Notes: generated by a model from the letters alone, not told the origin. Shown: positions 1 through 15,537, numbered from the stretch's first letter. The stretch is DNA of 62,000 bases from Chrysomallon squamiferum (GCA_012295275.1 CM022667.1:5884994-5946993), one strand, 5' to 3'. A program made the numbers and translations.

Positions 1-52
<52 letters not shown>

Positions 53-60
53 TAATTAAT
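1..60. repeat. (TTA)n microsatellite
   Basis: Near-perfect ATT/TTA trinucleotide repeat grading into TTAA repeats. Confidence 0.95.
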
Positions 61-1139
61 TAATTAATTAATAAATTCACATGAATATAACTTACATTTC
101 AGTTTATTTTTTCCTTATACATACTTATCATATAGAAAGAAGAACAACTTGTATAAGATCTAATAACATCTATTATATATCTATAAATAGTTTAACATGA
201 AATTCATTTAGTTTCAACGCCCAAGCCATCTAGTTACTGCATGAAGTTTTATAACAACAGTTCTGTAATGTTCACTTGTTGCCACAACTTTTAAAATTTT
301 ATTTCCTTGACTCATTTTGTTTGGAAAAGTGCCAATGAGTAAATAACGTTAAGTGACAGCTCTGTGTTACTTATATATTTATTGAGACCATACACCCACA
401 CATTTATGCCTCTCTCTCTCTCTCTCTCTGCATATATAGTTATTAATCATTACACAGATATTGACATAAGAATTACACAGAAAAGGTGTGTTTGTGTATG
501 TGTCATTTATTGATTCCATTTATTAAATTGATTGTCAAAGAATCATATCTGCACTGAATTTGTTATATTTGTTCTAAACAAAACAAAACACAGACCACTT
601 TATTACTTTATTAATCTCTCGTGACAATTGTTATAAATTATAAAGAACATATAAATTGCATTCTATCACAGACAGGCTTATAAATATATAAAAATATTAC
701 TTATGTAAGTAAATCTGAATATTAATAGACCAAACATTTGTCATGTTACTTTTTGATTACTAATGTTTATATTCAAAACTGGCACATTAAAGATATATAT
801 GCTGTGTATATGTGTCTGTCTGTATTTCAAATAAAACAAAATGAGAAATAAAGTATGTTACACATATATGCAAATACTTATTTATGCAGTGCGTGTGTGT
901 GTGTGTGTGTGTATCAAATAAAACATTCATGAGAAATAAAACTTGTTACATATAGATGTTAATACTTATTTATGTAGTGTGTATATAGAACTAAGCTGTT
1001 TCCTTTTTCTAAATATGAAATTATATTACAGAGCATAAACATGTCATGTAAAATTAAGTTTCTGAACAAAGGTTAGCACTGATTTGAAAACATTTCCTGC
1101 ACTGTTTAATGTGTGAATTAATTTTCTTTCCAGTTTCAA

Positions 1140-1143
1140 GTTT

Positions 1144-1230
<87 letters not shown>

Positions 1231-1231
1231 G
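1140..1231. repeat. (TA)n-(GA)n-poly(G) compound microsatellite
   Basis: A TA run, then more than 60 bases of pure GA, then 11 G. It explains the Arg-Glu repeat frame across it, which is not a gene. Confidence 0.95.
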
Positions 1232-4200
1232 TCCTTAGACCAAATATCTGTCAGTTTCAGAAAGTTGTTAGATCAGTGTCTAAAATTAGAAATGTGAATA
1301 CAACCAGTGACGTTTTTATTAAAACAAACAGAAAACATAAATAAGTAAATAAACAGAAAGTATATAAACCTGGTTTTATTCTTGATTCTGAATTCTGTTT
1401 CTTCCAGACTCTGAAAGTATAAAAGATTGTTTTTAGTTACTGGTTTTATTCATGATACACCTCAGTCCTATGAAAATACAGCAGATCTAAAGTGATCTAC
1501 ATATGCCAAGTGTTTGAAATGTAACTGTTTAGCCCCTTAAGTAATTCAGTACAATTAATGTTTACAATTGCTATAGTACTTAAAAATTAATTATATGTAC
1601 TAATGAACATAATCTTTTTCGTAGCTTCAGAGTGACATTTTAGACATAAAAATTATTAATTTAAGTAGAGAACAGTTAAAATAAATACAAGGTGGGTGAA
1701 GTGAAATGAAAAAAGTAACTTAGTACATTTTGAGGAAAATTATATCAAAATCTGAAGAGATGTCTAGATGTCACTGGATACTGTAACTTCATGACAAAAT
1801 CCTTTCACTTGTATGCTAATGTCAGTTATTAAAATTGATCATACCCAGTTTACTTGAGTGAATAACTAATTACATAAATTCCATGACTTTTGATAATGAG
1901 GTGTAAGGAAAAATATTAGACAATGCCAGATTTTATTTTTTAATTTTTTTAATTTTTTTATTATTACTATTTTTTTTTTAATATTTGGAAGTGTTTCTAC
2001 TATCTAGTTTTTATGTATGGGGGCTTGTGTCTGCCTGGATATTTTTGGGTTGGGAGAGGCTTATAACCATATCCTGTGTACATGAACCAATGTACATCTC
2101 ATTTCTGACACTTCTCAACAGTATATCATCTCTTTATTTAGGTATCTTAGTCACTCTGGCTAGTTTCTTATTACATATATTGTATCCTGTTCAGCCACTA
2201 GTTTAATGCAGTACTGCACATTGATAAAGTTTATTCTCAGGCCTTATCAAGAACGTAACAAAAGGACAAACAAAACAGTCCTGCTGTACTTGTATCTTCC
2301 TAGTTGTGGGTCAGAGATTGTTGTATTGTTTGACAACTGAGAAGTAAAACAAATCTGGGTCAAAGCAAATATCTGATCTGTAGTGGGCCAGACTTTGTGA
2401 ACTTCCTAGATTAAAAGACACTTCTTTGTGTCAGCTACATGTAACTTGAATCATAAATAAGCTCATTCAGTAGGCGTTTGCGACTTTTAAAATGTTAAGT
2501 GTTTCAGTAGAATAGTATTCACTACTTTAGGACACAAAGGTTTGTTTGTATGAATGCAAGTGAAAGATTGGGCTTAACAGAAATGATCAGTGATATATGG
2601 TTTTATGTCTGAATGTAATTACCTGAAAACAAAATAATAAAATATTTATTTTATTTATTTTACATTATTATTTATTATCTATGTTTAAATGAAACAACAA
2701 AAACACACAGTAATAGATACATATGTATATTTATTTAAAAGTGACAAAAGCTCATACAAAGATAGTAAAGATATGAAAACATAAATAGGTTTTAACAAAT
2801 CTATTTAAAACATTATAAAAAAATAAATAAATAAAAACCGGTGTTTACTAGATAAGAAATACCTAGCATGAAAATAACAAAACAATTACTGCTTCAAGCA
2901 TAAACAGATTAATCACAATTTACACACGATTCTTTTAAAAACATTTAATATACATTTTATTTCTTCATTCTTCTTGTCCAAATTTGTAATTCCAATATTC
3001 ACAATATAAATTGGAACATATTGAAATGTAAACAAAATACTTGTAATTCTTATCATTAACATTATTTTTATATTACTATTATTTTAAACAGCTTGATTTG
3101 AATAAAACAGCTTTGTTTTGTTATGATCAGTGATACTCTGATTATAAAAACAAATCTAAATTTATCTCAGAAAATAGATAGCACTAAGAATGTTTAAATG
3201 TAAAAAAATATAATAATAAATCAATTGTTACAGTAATAAGCAGTTATAAATATAAGAACTGCAAACACACAGTAGGTAAGAGCAAAATACAAATCTTACA
3301 TTTAGCAAATATGTTACAGAGACCTGCATGATTAAATACATCATGAAACAAACCAGTTAGAATAAATTTACTCTTTCCATAACCAATTTCTATAACCATC
3401 ACTGTAAATCTTTATGTCTATATATTCATAATAATAAACTTATCAAAAATTTGCATTTTTCTATGCATTTCTTTACAAATATTAATAATAAATATATTTT
3501 TATTTTTAAACACAAATAAGTACATACTGTGCTACTGCAAAGGCAAAATGGTTAACAGGACGGACACCTAATTATGCATGTATATAAACACATTATTATC
3601 CATTTAAATTAACAGCTTTTATCATGGCATTCAAATAAAACTTATAAAACAAACATTAGTTATTGAAAATAATAAATAATTAAAATTGAAAATGGTTTAT
3701 CCAAATAATTTAGGTTAATTAAAACCATTCAGGATTTAACATTTTTAATAAAAAGATACATTTTACACTCACTAATAAACAACCAAAAAAACCCACTGAA
3801 GTTTTGTGTTGCTAAGAACTGACTTCAAGTCAAAGATAAAATTGTAAGTGCTATTCCTGATACATTTTAAAACAAACACAAAATGTATCGCAGAATTTAG
3901 CAATCTGTTACATTACTACTGAGTTCAAAAAATATATAAATAAATAAATAAATAAATAAAAGTAAAAATAGAGAAAGAAAGAAAATAATAATATAAAATA
4001 AATATATATAAAGTTAAATTTCAGTGTACTTCTAATTAAATACAGTACAAAGTATTCAGTATATATTTTAGTCTGGTTTGACTGCAATTTAGTTTCATTA
4101 ACTTAAATTCTGTCTTGAAATTTGTTAAAAATGATTCTTTTTTAAACAATTATGATTCAAAACAGAAAGCAGAATATTCATATGAATAACAATAAAATTA

Positions 4201-4518
4201 CAATTAAAGCACATGTCAAGGAATGATTTCACAAAGTATGTTAAAAATAACAGTAAAATACAGGAGTAATCCTGATCATACTGGATTTAATAAGTGGCCT
4301 GATTTTAAATCTTGAACTGCATTCAAGTTAGAAAAGGTGCAACAGTGTAAGAATGTGCACATTTAAAAATGATAAATAATTACATTTTAAAATAATTGTA
4401 AAAGTATAAAAAGTCTGGAAACCAATCAATTATTGATATTCAGTTTGGGAAAAAAAAGAAGAAATAATGTATTAATAATTCTCAAAATAGATGAAGATAC
4501 TGATCTGCCTATATGGAA

Positions 4519-4556
<38 letters not shown>

Positions 4557-5120
4557 TTTTTGGAAATTATTACTTTTTTTTTTCTTTTTTTTTTTTTAAA
4601 TTGCTGAACATCCTGTATATATCTATATTTTAAAGTAATTTAGACTTTTTTCACAAATCTGACAAAAAAACTGGTCATAAAAGTTTCAGTCTTAAAATTG
4701 ATTTAAAAACTATATTTATTTTATTTTATTTTATTTTATAATAAATTATTTTGTTTTTTCATTTATTTATTATTATTATTTTAATTTATTTTTATCAATA
4801 TTATGACAAAATATTTATCTTTAATTCAGATATATATTTTATAAAATTTAAATGTAAGAAAATACGCCTGTAACTGATCAAGTGATGTTAAAAGTTTCTG
4901 ATAAACATGACACAAAACTTTGTATTCTGAAAATTACTTAATTGTACAATATGTTGTTAAATTTAGCTATTCTCAGTGATTTCCTCATTCACAGCAGCTG
5001 TAATCCTACTTGTTTGTGATAATCATTCAGAACATTCACTTGAATGTTCTTTAGTTGCTAACAAACATTAACAAGAGAAACTTGTGTCTGATTATCAACA
5101 CCCAGAATAATCCCTTACAA

Positions 5121-5125
5121 TAATG

Positions 5126-5184
<59 letters not shown>

Positions 5185-5190
5185 AATAAT
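5121..5190. repeat. (AAT)n microsatellite
   Basis: AAT repeats with one interruption (AATAAAAATAAT). Confidence 0.95.
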
Positions 5191-6101
5191 CTATTGTGTT
5201 TTGAAAATGTTTTGTTTACACTGTAAGTATGAGTACACATGTTGTTGTAATCTAGAAACTAAAAACTAATGACACTTGATTTCACCGGATAATGTTTGAC
5301 TTGACTTCAGCAGATAATGTTTGACACTTTGTACTAATACAGTTTATATATATCATCAGTGTATGATAGTGTGTGTATGGTATGTGGGAACAATCAAATT
5401 ATCTGGCCAGTGACATAATTAATTTTCTAATATATCTGTATGTTAACCATGTATCTTTAATTTTTTTGTTTTAATTTTTTTTCTTACCACATCTAAGACA
5501 TTTCAAGTGAGTTTCAACAAATACACAAGTATATACAATGTAGAAAAGAGTACCAACAGTAAATCTAGATCATTTAATATAATGTTATATGAAATTTAGA
5601 ATGGTTGTCCAAACATTACGCCTCTTAATGTCTAGTGTTAAACAAATTCTCTTACATTACATTGTGTAGTGTCATGTTTAGGTTGTGTTGTCCCATTGAA
5701 TTGTGATACACATGAGAAATCAATGTAGCAGTAGTTTCACATTAAATATGTTGTGGTTGTCCACACCACACTCCTATCAGTGTCTAGACAAATCTGTAAC
5801 TTATTTTCTTACATTACACTGTAGTTCCATCTTTAGTTTGTGTTTGTGTGTTGAATTGTGTGGTACACAAGAAAAATTACTTTATCATTAGTTTCAAATT
5901 AATTTTTAGAGAAAAAAAGAAAAGGAAAGTCTATGTTTTACACTCACATAGAAACTAAATTCATATCATGTTTTCAGAAATGAAATATGCATAATTTTAA
6001 TTACAAATCTGTTACAAAAATGTCCTCAGTCTGCTTTTGTTGTTAATTTTTCTTCTAATTTTACTTAAGATTTTCATTTGACATCTTTTTGACAAAAACT
6101 T

Positions 6102-6178
6102 TCATTTGTTAAGAGGTGTTCCAGTTTCATTTCTTAGTTCATGAGAATTTCCACTGACAGGCTTCGAATCCTTCTTAC
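6102..6178 (-). CDS. Gene A exon 10: short cytoplasmic tail and stop
   Basis: 77 nt from the acceptor TCCAAACAG at 6180-6179 to TGA (6104-6102). It encodes SKKDSKPVSGNSHELRNETG and TPLNK. The tail is hydrophilic, with no tyrosine and so no ITIM, ITSM or ITAM. It has three serines and two threonines but no motif I recognise. Confidence 0.76.
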
Positions 6179-9100
6179 CTGTTTGGAAGAATAAAACATA
6201 CAGTAAACTTCAGCAGTTGAAATAAATCTTCTTAAGACTGCAGTGCTTAGGCAAATGAAGATGTGCAAGTGATTGAAAAGTTATCTGTATCATCATTTTA
6301 TCTTTTCATCTTTAAGCCAAGGTCATATTATATTAAAATCATCATATAATCAATTAATAAAATAATAATAATAATAAAATTAAAAAAATTAAAAATTAAA
6401 AAAATAAAATACAATAAAACAATTAAATATGCACTGTCTTTCCCCAGTCTCACAACTTTAATTTCTACTTCTAACCTCTTGTCATCAATTTCTCACTGAT
6501 ATGCTGGTCATAATTTTGTCTTGATGAAAGTTTTATCAATAACAATACAGTTATAATCTCCAGTTTCATTTTCCTATATTTGTGTATTGTCTGCTTCCAA
6601 CATAGTTAGAATTTTACAATCAAATATTGAAACAGACCTTTCTAGGAAAGATATCGATTATATTTAAATAATTTTCAATTAAAACCTATTCATATGTTTT
6701 AGAAATCATTAAAAATGTATCTTAAAACTCTGAAAGCACATTATAAAGTCACATTTTATATTTGTCATCAGTATCTGAGACCAACATCTTTGTATTATTT
6801 GTTCTTGTCTTTCCTCTTCTTCTTGTTGAACTCTTACGTAGGTACAGAGAAATGCAGTAAAATGTAACAGGTCTTACATTTTTAACAAGGTCTGACTCAA
6901 GTAAAAATTAGAGACATTCCTTATGTGCTGTTTCATTAAATAATTTATACATTATTAAGAGAAAAAAGAGAAAGTAAATATAAAATGTACTCTTTTGATT
7001 TATAACTAGTACAAAAATATTAATGTTTTTGAAACTCACTGAGCTTTGACATCTTGATAACACCAACAGCACAGAAGACAGCCCCAAAGAGAAAACCAAG
7101 AGCACAGAGTACAATTGCTGCAATCCATGACCCGTCAGTTTTGTCAACTGAAAGACAACACAAGTGTTGTAATGTTTGCTATATGAATGTTGCTAGAATA
7201 ATGAGAATAATACAATAAATTAATGCATTCCTCTTCCAGATATTGCCAGCTAGTTTTAAAAATAATTAATAGTGATCAAATGACAAGTAAAATATAAAAC
7301 TGAAAATGTTTTTTGAGTTAACTGAAAGCTGGAAAATGTTTTATGATGACCAAAAAGTTAACTTACCATTTGTCTTAACAGCCAAGAGAATAGCTGTAAC
7401 AACTGCAATTACGATAACACAAGCTCCAACCACTATCAAAACTATCCCCAGTGTCTTCAGAATTTTGTCTAAAATTACACAATAAATTCAATTAAACTGT
7501 AAATAATATTAATAATAATAATACTACTACTACTACTGCTACTACTACTACTACTACTACTACTACTAATAATAATAATAATAATACTAATACTAATAAT
7601 AATAATAATAATAATTAAAAAAAATAATAATATAAATAATAATAAACAAATAATCAGATTGAATACTATAAAACAGCAGTAGAAAAGAGTGAAGTTAAAA
7701 AAAAAAAAATTAAAAACAATAATAAGAAGAATAAAATAAATAAATAAATAAAAATATGCACTATTGAAAACAATTAATTGCTAATCAGTTTCCAAAAACT
7801 TTACTTTTATAGAAATCATTTCATGAACAGAGAAGTGGTGCTCAATTTTTGTTTATGTAGAAATATAAGATTTTATATTCATTGAACCTATACATCTGTA
7901 AATAAGATCTGTCAAAATTTGTCAAAGATTTGGAAAGCAATCTTTGAAACTCGAAATCTTTGCAAAAAGTGGCCCAAACTTCATATAGAATCCAACATCT
8001 AAAACAAATCCTATACAGGTAGCATTCTTTGTAAATCAGAAAATGTATTCAGAACATCTAAAATTGATATGTATGATAAAACATTGTTAAATGTATGTTG
8101 GATGCATCAGTCATTTTATGCAAAATCATATAAATGAGTGAGTAATGTGCAGTTCATTTTGCCTAACCAAGACTGAAAACTATAAAAAAATTCCAATATC
8201 AAACTAATGTATTTCATATATTCTGCTGCTATCAAATATAAATATCTAGTCTGAAATTTTGGTACAGAATATTAGATCCATTTTAAGTTATTCTGAAAGT
8301 CAGTATATCAATATCCATGCCCATGTAATGTGTAAGACACACAGCAAAATCTATCATAGGTGGCAGAAAGTTAGAATGGTTAGCATCAAACATTCTGTAC
8401 CTTCCTTACAGGGATAACTGCAACTGTTACTCATTTATAAAGACATGAACTGAATTATTCAAGAAAATCTTTCATGTCAACTCTGTGACAATGAAGAAAA
8501 AGATAAAACTGCTGATCTTGGATACTGGTGTGAAGAAGGCAGACAGATGTGCACATTATGAATAGAAACATTAGACAAAATGTCCAACACTGAGAAAAAA
8601 GAAAATGTTGCTATCCATTTAACTGTCAACAATGAAGAGCTTTATTCATCATTAATTTGGTCACATAACAAAAAATACTGGTCAGTGTTGAACTGCATCC
8701 TTCAAAGGATTCTCATCACTTCCAGTTATCACCTTTAGCATAAAACCTCTATCAAGTTATAACAGCAGGAGAATATATAAAAAAAAGAAGAGAAAAGTTT
8801 GAGTCTTGAAAGGACTTTTCTTTTACCATTGACATGTTTAATGCACTGATATGTATAAACAGTTCATTATGGATTACTGCTTCAGATATACATAATTTGA
8901 TTGGGATCTACATATCAGGACTACAGTGTGTGTAGTTGATGACAGATTTGTCCAATACAAAAGATGTCCTGTGGTCTCAGGCATTCATACTTTGACTCCT
9001 GACTTCTAAAACAATTATGTCTAGATGTTTTATATTTTCTTATTGACATCCTGGGCTTTGATTTTGATTGAAGATCATTAGAAGGTTACATAATACTCAA

Positions 9101-10510
9101 GATCAAACAAAAGGTAAAATGGTTATGAATCCTTGAATTCTATTCTAGAAGTAATACATTTTTTGTTTCCTATAATCTTATTTTCTAGTAATAGCAGTGG
9201 AATGAACAATTGGTTGCTGTGAACATACAAAAGAAAAATGTATCTACATAAACACACACACGGTTTGCCACGTCAATCACCTACTAAAACAAAATGGTGC
9301 TATATTAACTGGAAACTAGATGAAGTAGGTTACTAATATGGGAAAACACAAAATTACACAGTGTTACACACTACTTCAATCATGTAGCACAACCCAGCCA
9401 GGTTTTGTTCAGTGTCAACATTGAGTAAAATTTAATCTTATTAATAAATCAGAAAGAAATCAAAATACTCGTATGTCACTGTGTGCTTAGCATGATGAGT
9501 TGTGGTGTGTAAAAAATGTTTTTCTGCATCATTTGTATCTACATATGCAACATTGGATGAATCTCAAAGATAAAACAAATAGAAAAACTAAAACTGACCA
9601 TCAAATGGCTCCTTCACCACTAGAATGAGGATGACAATTCCAACTACAATCAGAACTGCAAGTACAGCAGACACTGCAATACACCAGTCAAGTGATTCAC
9701 CAGGACCTGTAATAAATAAATATACATTAACAGCCACCTTCTTCTTTCACAGAAATGTTTCTTTGTGTCAAATATTATATTAAGATACTTTAGTTATATA
9801 TCTGAAAGATCATACAAAGTGTGAAATGGTCAACCTGAAATTTCTTTGCACACTTTCAAACAAACAAAAGCTATTCTGAATAACATTAATGATAATAAAA
9901 AAAATAATAATTAAAAAAACACAAGGTCTTAAATTGTGAAAATTCTCATAGAACATCCAAGGCTTTGTGTTTTACAAGGTTGTATTGGGGAGATCTTAAA
10001 GAACTTAATCTGCTGTGAGACTGGCATTCAGATTCATTGTGGAAATAGCTTTACATCCTGTTACTGTCTCTGGTGCAGTCTTACACAAGTTTACAAAAGG
10101 TTATGTTACCCTCTACTTTGTGTACTTTACAACAGCTTGCTCTGATTACCAAGTTGTTGTTTTTTTCACTTCCCTCACTCACTATTTTGACCCAATAATA
10201 TCTAACTACAAAATCAAGCTCATTTCAAATCCAGACATTATTATTGGCACCAGCACCTCATAAATGCACACAAGAGAGACAGAAGATATAAGGGTGGTTA
10301 TGCTAGCAGCTGGCATTTTACTATGTTGGGGATATATGACATTATATGTGTGTTCATAGAAGCTGTGTTTTAAAGTGTTTTATTAGGAACATTTTCATTA
10401 ATCAGTCAGATTATTTTTCAACAGCAACAATTTGAATGTTGGTATTTAAAATTCTAATCATATTTAATAAACTTGATGTAAAATCTGACTGGGATAAATA
10501 AATAAAAACA

Positions 10511-10555
<45 letters not shown>

Positions 10556-10904
10556 GCAATGAATCATCAGTCAAGTATATATTTTGCCACAGAAAGAATT
10601 TACACTTCAGTTATTACATTCATGAAACTATTGTTCAAACTCTTGAACATATTTATAGAAACTTGATTTAAAACTTGACTGGAATTTGAAACATTAAATT
10701 TATAGTTAGACTTTCCAATGTTTTCATAATCATGGTAATGTTAATATGTTAAAATGAATTACTGAAAGCAACATTTATAAAAATGTTGTTTATTCATTGT
10801 TGATGAGATTTTAGATTTCATTTCCTGGTTGCATTAACAGAACAAAAATAAAAAAAATAAAAATAATACAAGAACAATAATAATAACAATAAATAAATAA
10901 CACA

Positions 10905-10944
<40 letters not shown>

Positions 10945-13188
10945 TATAATGTAACATGCCTCTTAGCTGTTGAGTCAAAAACAGAAGAAAAAACCTTAAA
11001 GGCTGGGATTTTAATATTTTTTGTTAAAATATCATATCACTAAAATGAAGTAGTAATATAACTGAGATGCTATGGTAAAGTTACCACAGCATAAGTTAGT
11101 TATATGTATTGATGACAGCACCAGCAAATATCTTGATAAAGAAGAAATTGCAGGGAAGGTGTGTGATAAATAGAATGAAGCAGATTAAACAGAAAAGTAC
11201 ATGTTTAGTACATGCAGAATATTGATCAGTGTCACAATACTTAAATACTTCAAAATTATGATTGAAAATAAATGGCTAAAAATGAAATTCTGCACTAATT
11301 GTGTAGTAAATTAAATTTACATTAATAATTATTTTTCTTATAGTATTTTGCAAAATAGAATGACAGTTCTGTGATAAATATTCATAATTTGTTTCTAAAT
11401 TCATAATATGATTAATACAGTTCCTTTATCATACTAATACTGGAAACACAGAATCATTACCCACAAAATTATTTTAAATTATATTAAATTAATACATTTT
11501 TAGGAATTATAAAATACAGTTTATGTATTAAGATTTTATGACAATGATTAGTTCTACATATACAAATATAATACCTGTCTGTGGTGTTGTAGTTGGACCT
11601 GTGTCATTGAAAAAGAAAATGTTTTATGAAAAAAAAAATATATATATATAAACTACCATTTCTGTTTCTAAGGCAAAAATCTTTATGTTGACTATTACAC
11701 TAAGGTATTTTAAAAAATTCACTGGTAGTGTAAATGTATCTGAAAGATCTTGCAGTATGTGAAATGGTCAGTATTGTACTTCTTTGTAAACTTTGATCCA
11801 GAAACCCCTAGATAAATACAGTTTGAAAACACGTATAGAAATACAAAAATATGACTTATCTGAAACCTCTAGAAGTAACAAATAAATTGAGATGATAAAG
11901 GGGATGATTATGTTAGTAAGTGGTGTTTTACAAGGTTGGAGATGCATAACATTGTGTGTGTATTCATAGAAGCTGTGTTTTAAAGTGTTTTATTAGGAAC
12001 ATTTTCATTAATCAGTCAGATTATTTTTCAACAGCAACAATTTGAATGTTGGTTTTTAAAATTCTAATCATATCTATACAATTTGATGTAAAATTTCACT
12101 GGGATAAATAAATTAATAAGAATAGTAGTGATAGTAGTAATAGTAGTAGTAGTAATCACTGTATAGTAAAATAAATTTACATTAATAATTATTTTTCTTA
12201 TAGTAATTTGCAAAATAAAATGAGTTCTGTGACAAATATTCATAATTTGTTTCTAAATTCATGATATGTCACTCATATAGTCCCTTTATCATATTAATAC
12301 TGGAAACACAGAATCATTACCCATAAATTATATTAAATTTATTTTAAATTAATACTTTTTATGTACTGAAAAATACAAAATAAAGTTTATGTATTAACAT
12401 ATTATGACAGTGATTAGTTCTACATGTACAAACATCATACCTGTTTGTGGTGTTGTAGTTTGACCTATGACATTGAAAAAGAAAATTTAAATGAAATAAT
12501 AATTTTGTCTTTATTATTTTGTTTACCGTATGATGCAAAAGAAAATCTTTTATGAAACTTTAGAAACTTTTGAAAAACAATTTAAAATATAACTTTATGT
12601 CAACTATTATACTAAGGTATTTTAAAAAATTCAGTGGTAATGTAAATGTAACTGAAAGATCTTGCAGCGTGCAAAATGGTCAGTCTTGTATTTCTTTGTA
12701 AACTTTTAAACACAAGTTTGATCCAAAAACCACTGGCTATAAACTGTTTGAAACCACTGCGCAGAAACACGACTCATTTCAAATCACTATCAGCACAGTG
12801 CCCTCTTGAAGTAACAGAATAAATTGAGATGATAAAGGGGATGGTTATGTTAGTAAGTGGTGTTTTACAAGGTTGGGGATGTGTAATGTTATGTGTGTGT
12901 TCATAGAGGTTGTATTTTAATGTGTTTTATTAGGAACATTTTACTAATGAATCATCAGTCACTATATTATATATATTTTTTGTTTTTTCAACAGAAAGCA
13001 TTTACACTTCAATTATTACATTCATGAAACTTCTGTAAACTCTTGAACGTATTTATACAAACTTGATGTAAAACTTCCCTGGATGGCAACATTAATACTT
13101 TAAATCACTTTACTGACAGTAACAGTTAAGAAGTTGTTTATTCACTGTTGCTGGGTTTTAAACTTCATTTCCTAGTAGCATAAATGCA

Positions 13189-13226
<38 letters not shown>

Positions 13227-14320
13227 TAGATACATCCATACATAAATGCATACATACATATATATAGATATAGATATATATACATACATATACACACGCT
13301 TTTAATACGTCTCTTAGGTGTTGATAAGAGTCAAAAATGATAAAAACTTTTTATTGCAAATGACTCTGATTTTAACATATTTTTATTAAAATATTATATC
13401 ACTACAGTGAAGTAGTAATATAACTGTCTTATTATGGTAAAGTTAGCACAGCACAATTAATTATTTGTATCCATCACCAACACCAGTAATGATCTTGAAA
13501 AACAACAAGCTGCAAGGAAGATGTGTGATAAATGGAATGAAGCGGATTAGACACAAATATTAATTATTTAAAATTATATTAAACTAATTCATTTATGTAT
13601 TGATGCACAAGAATAAGTTTTATAACAAATTTATGTAAATGATACATATATGTTTAATTTGTTTATTCATGTGTAAGTAACTGTAATAAGTAAATCACTA
13701 TGACAGAAAAACATTTTACTGTGAATAAGTTCTGTTTGTCACTATTATAACAAATCTGTATGTTGAATACATTATATTAAAGTACATTAAAATTAAATAC
13801 AGTAGTAATATATCTGGAAGATCTCCTAAAGTATGAATTGGTCACTCTTAAATTTCTTTGCAAACCTTCAAACAAAAATGAACTCTGCAAAACTGAATTT
13901 TAAAGCATATTTTAAGAATACAAACTATAGCTCATTTTGTATCCAGACATTATCACCAGAACCCTTGTAAAGTAAAACAATAAGCAGATATGATATAAGG
14001 GATGATTGTGTTAGTAACTGGTATTTTACAATTTTACTTGGGGATAAATAGCATTATGTATGTGTTCATAGTTTTATTAGGAAGATTTTACAATTCAGTC
14101 AGATTATTCATAGAAAGAATTGGCACTTCAATTGTTACATCTGAAACTATGTTACATATTAAACATACTCATAAACTTGATACAGAACATGACTGGACTC
14201 TCAAACATCATTAAGTTTATAGTTTGGCTTTCCAATGTTGTCAATCTTGGAAATGTTATTATTTGAAAATATTTTTTATCCATTGTTTTGGGGATTTTAG
14301 ACTTCATTTTCTAGTAAAAC

Positions 14321-14361
<41 letters not shown>

Positions 14362-15497
14362 TATAACAGACCTTTTAAGTGGTGATACAAGAGAAAATAA
14401 CAACAAATATCTTGTAAAATTAATTAGAATATAACTGTTGTGTCATGATGAAATTAAGCTTGGACAATTAATATCTTTACATCCATCAACACCAGTAATA
14501 ATCTTGATAACCAAGCAGCTGCAGGGAAAATGTGTGATAATGGAATAAAGCAGATTAGACGCAAAGTATGTTTAGTACATGCAGAATATTAATCAACGTC
14601 ATAATACTTATTTAAAAACCAATACTAAAACAAGTGTAGGGTTATAAAATCAGCTGCAACATCATTTTTTTTTAATTATTATTATTTATATTAATCTTTT
14701 TTCCTAATGTATTACTAGTTTTCAAAACCAAGTAACATTTCTGTTGTAATTACTTGTAACCTTTCTAAATTCATAAAATATTAATCATGTAGCACTTTTT
14801 TCATATTTATATTGGAAATAGAGAAATATTACCCACATATTATGTATTAAGATATTATGACAGTGATTACTTCTATGTGTACAAACATCATACCTGTTTG
14901 TGGTGTTGTAGTTGGACCTGTGACAATGAAAATAAAAATTTTAAATGAAAATATTAGTTTTGTTTTATAATTGTGTTTTGTTGTTGTTATTTATTGTTTT
15001 TTGTCTGTGTATGTGTGTTTTTTCAGTTTCTGCTAATTGGAAATTACTATAAAAATAAAGTTAGACTTCAGATTTTATGCAAAACATTTTTATCCAGGAC
15101 AAATAAATGAGAGATACAAATATGTAGGTAAATGTTTGTAAAAGTCAGATGTAAAACCTACTAAATAACACACACAGACACACATACATCAGTTATTTAT
15201 TAATTTTGCATATATTTACCCATTTCAAAAATAAAAAATAAACAATAAATAAATAAATTAAATAAAGCAACAAATGACAATTCAAGAAAGACTGGATGAG
15301 GCTGTGTTCATAATAAAAATTTGATTTAGTTTTTTCCCTCGCAGTGATGAAATGATCTTATCTGAATAAAGAAATAACGTATCACATTTAAGTGTTGTAA
15401 TAAATAAAACACTGTGTTAGAAAAATACCTTATTTACTGTGAATCAGTTCTGTTTTCAACTGTTATTAAATAATACTTAACACACGCGTGCGCGTTC

Positions 15498-15537
<40 letters not shown>

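Larger units (their letters stand above)
1..6101. other. Downstream flank of gene A; no gene seen
   Basis: AT-rich sequence with simple repeats. It should contain the 3' UTR of gene A next to 6101; an ATTAAA on the minus strand near 5996-6001 is a possible signal. The small frames are not supported by composition, splice sites or recognisable protein. A slightly less AT-rich patch at 2200-2600 may be an old repeat. Confidence 0.6.

Noticed and set aside
1109-1297. Plus-strand frame with a long Arg-Glu repeat
   Set aside because: It is the translation of a GA microsatellite followed by poly-G; no splice context or conserved protein.
1985-2206. 73-codon hydrophobic plus-strand frame
   Set aside because: T-rich DNA gives apparent membrane proteins by chance; no relatives recognised and no flanking splice sites.
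8280-9120. Possible transposon fragment in the gene A intron between TM exons
   Set aside because: Base composition is more mixed than its surroundings but no frame resembles a known transposase or reverse transcriptase.
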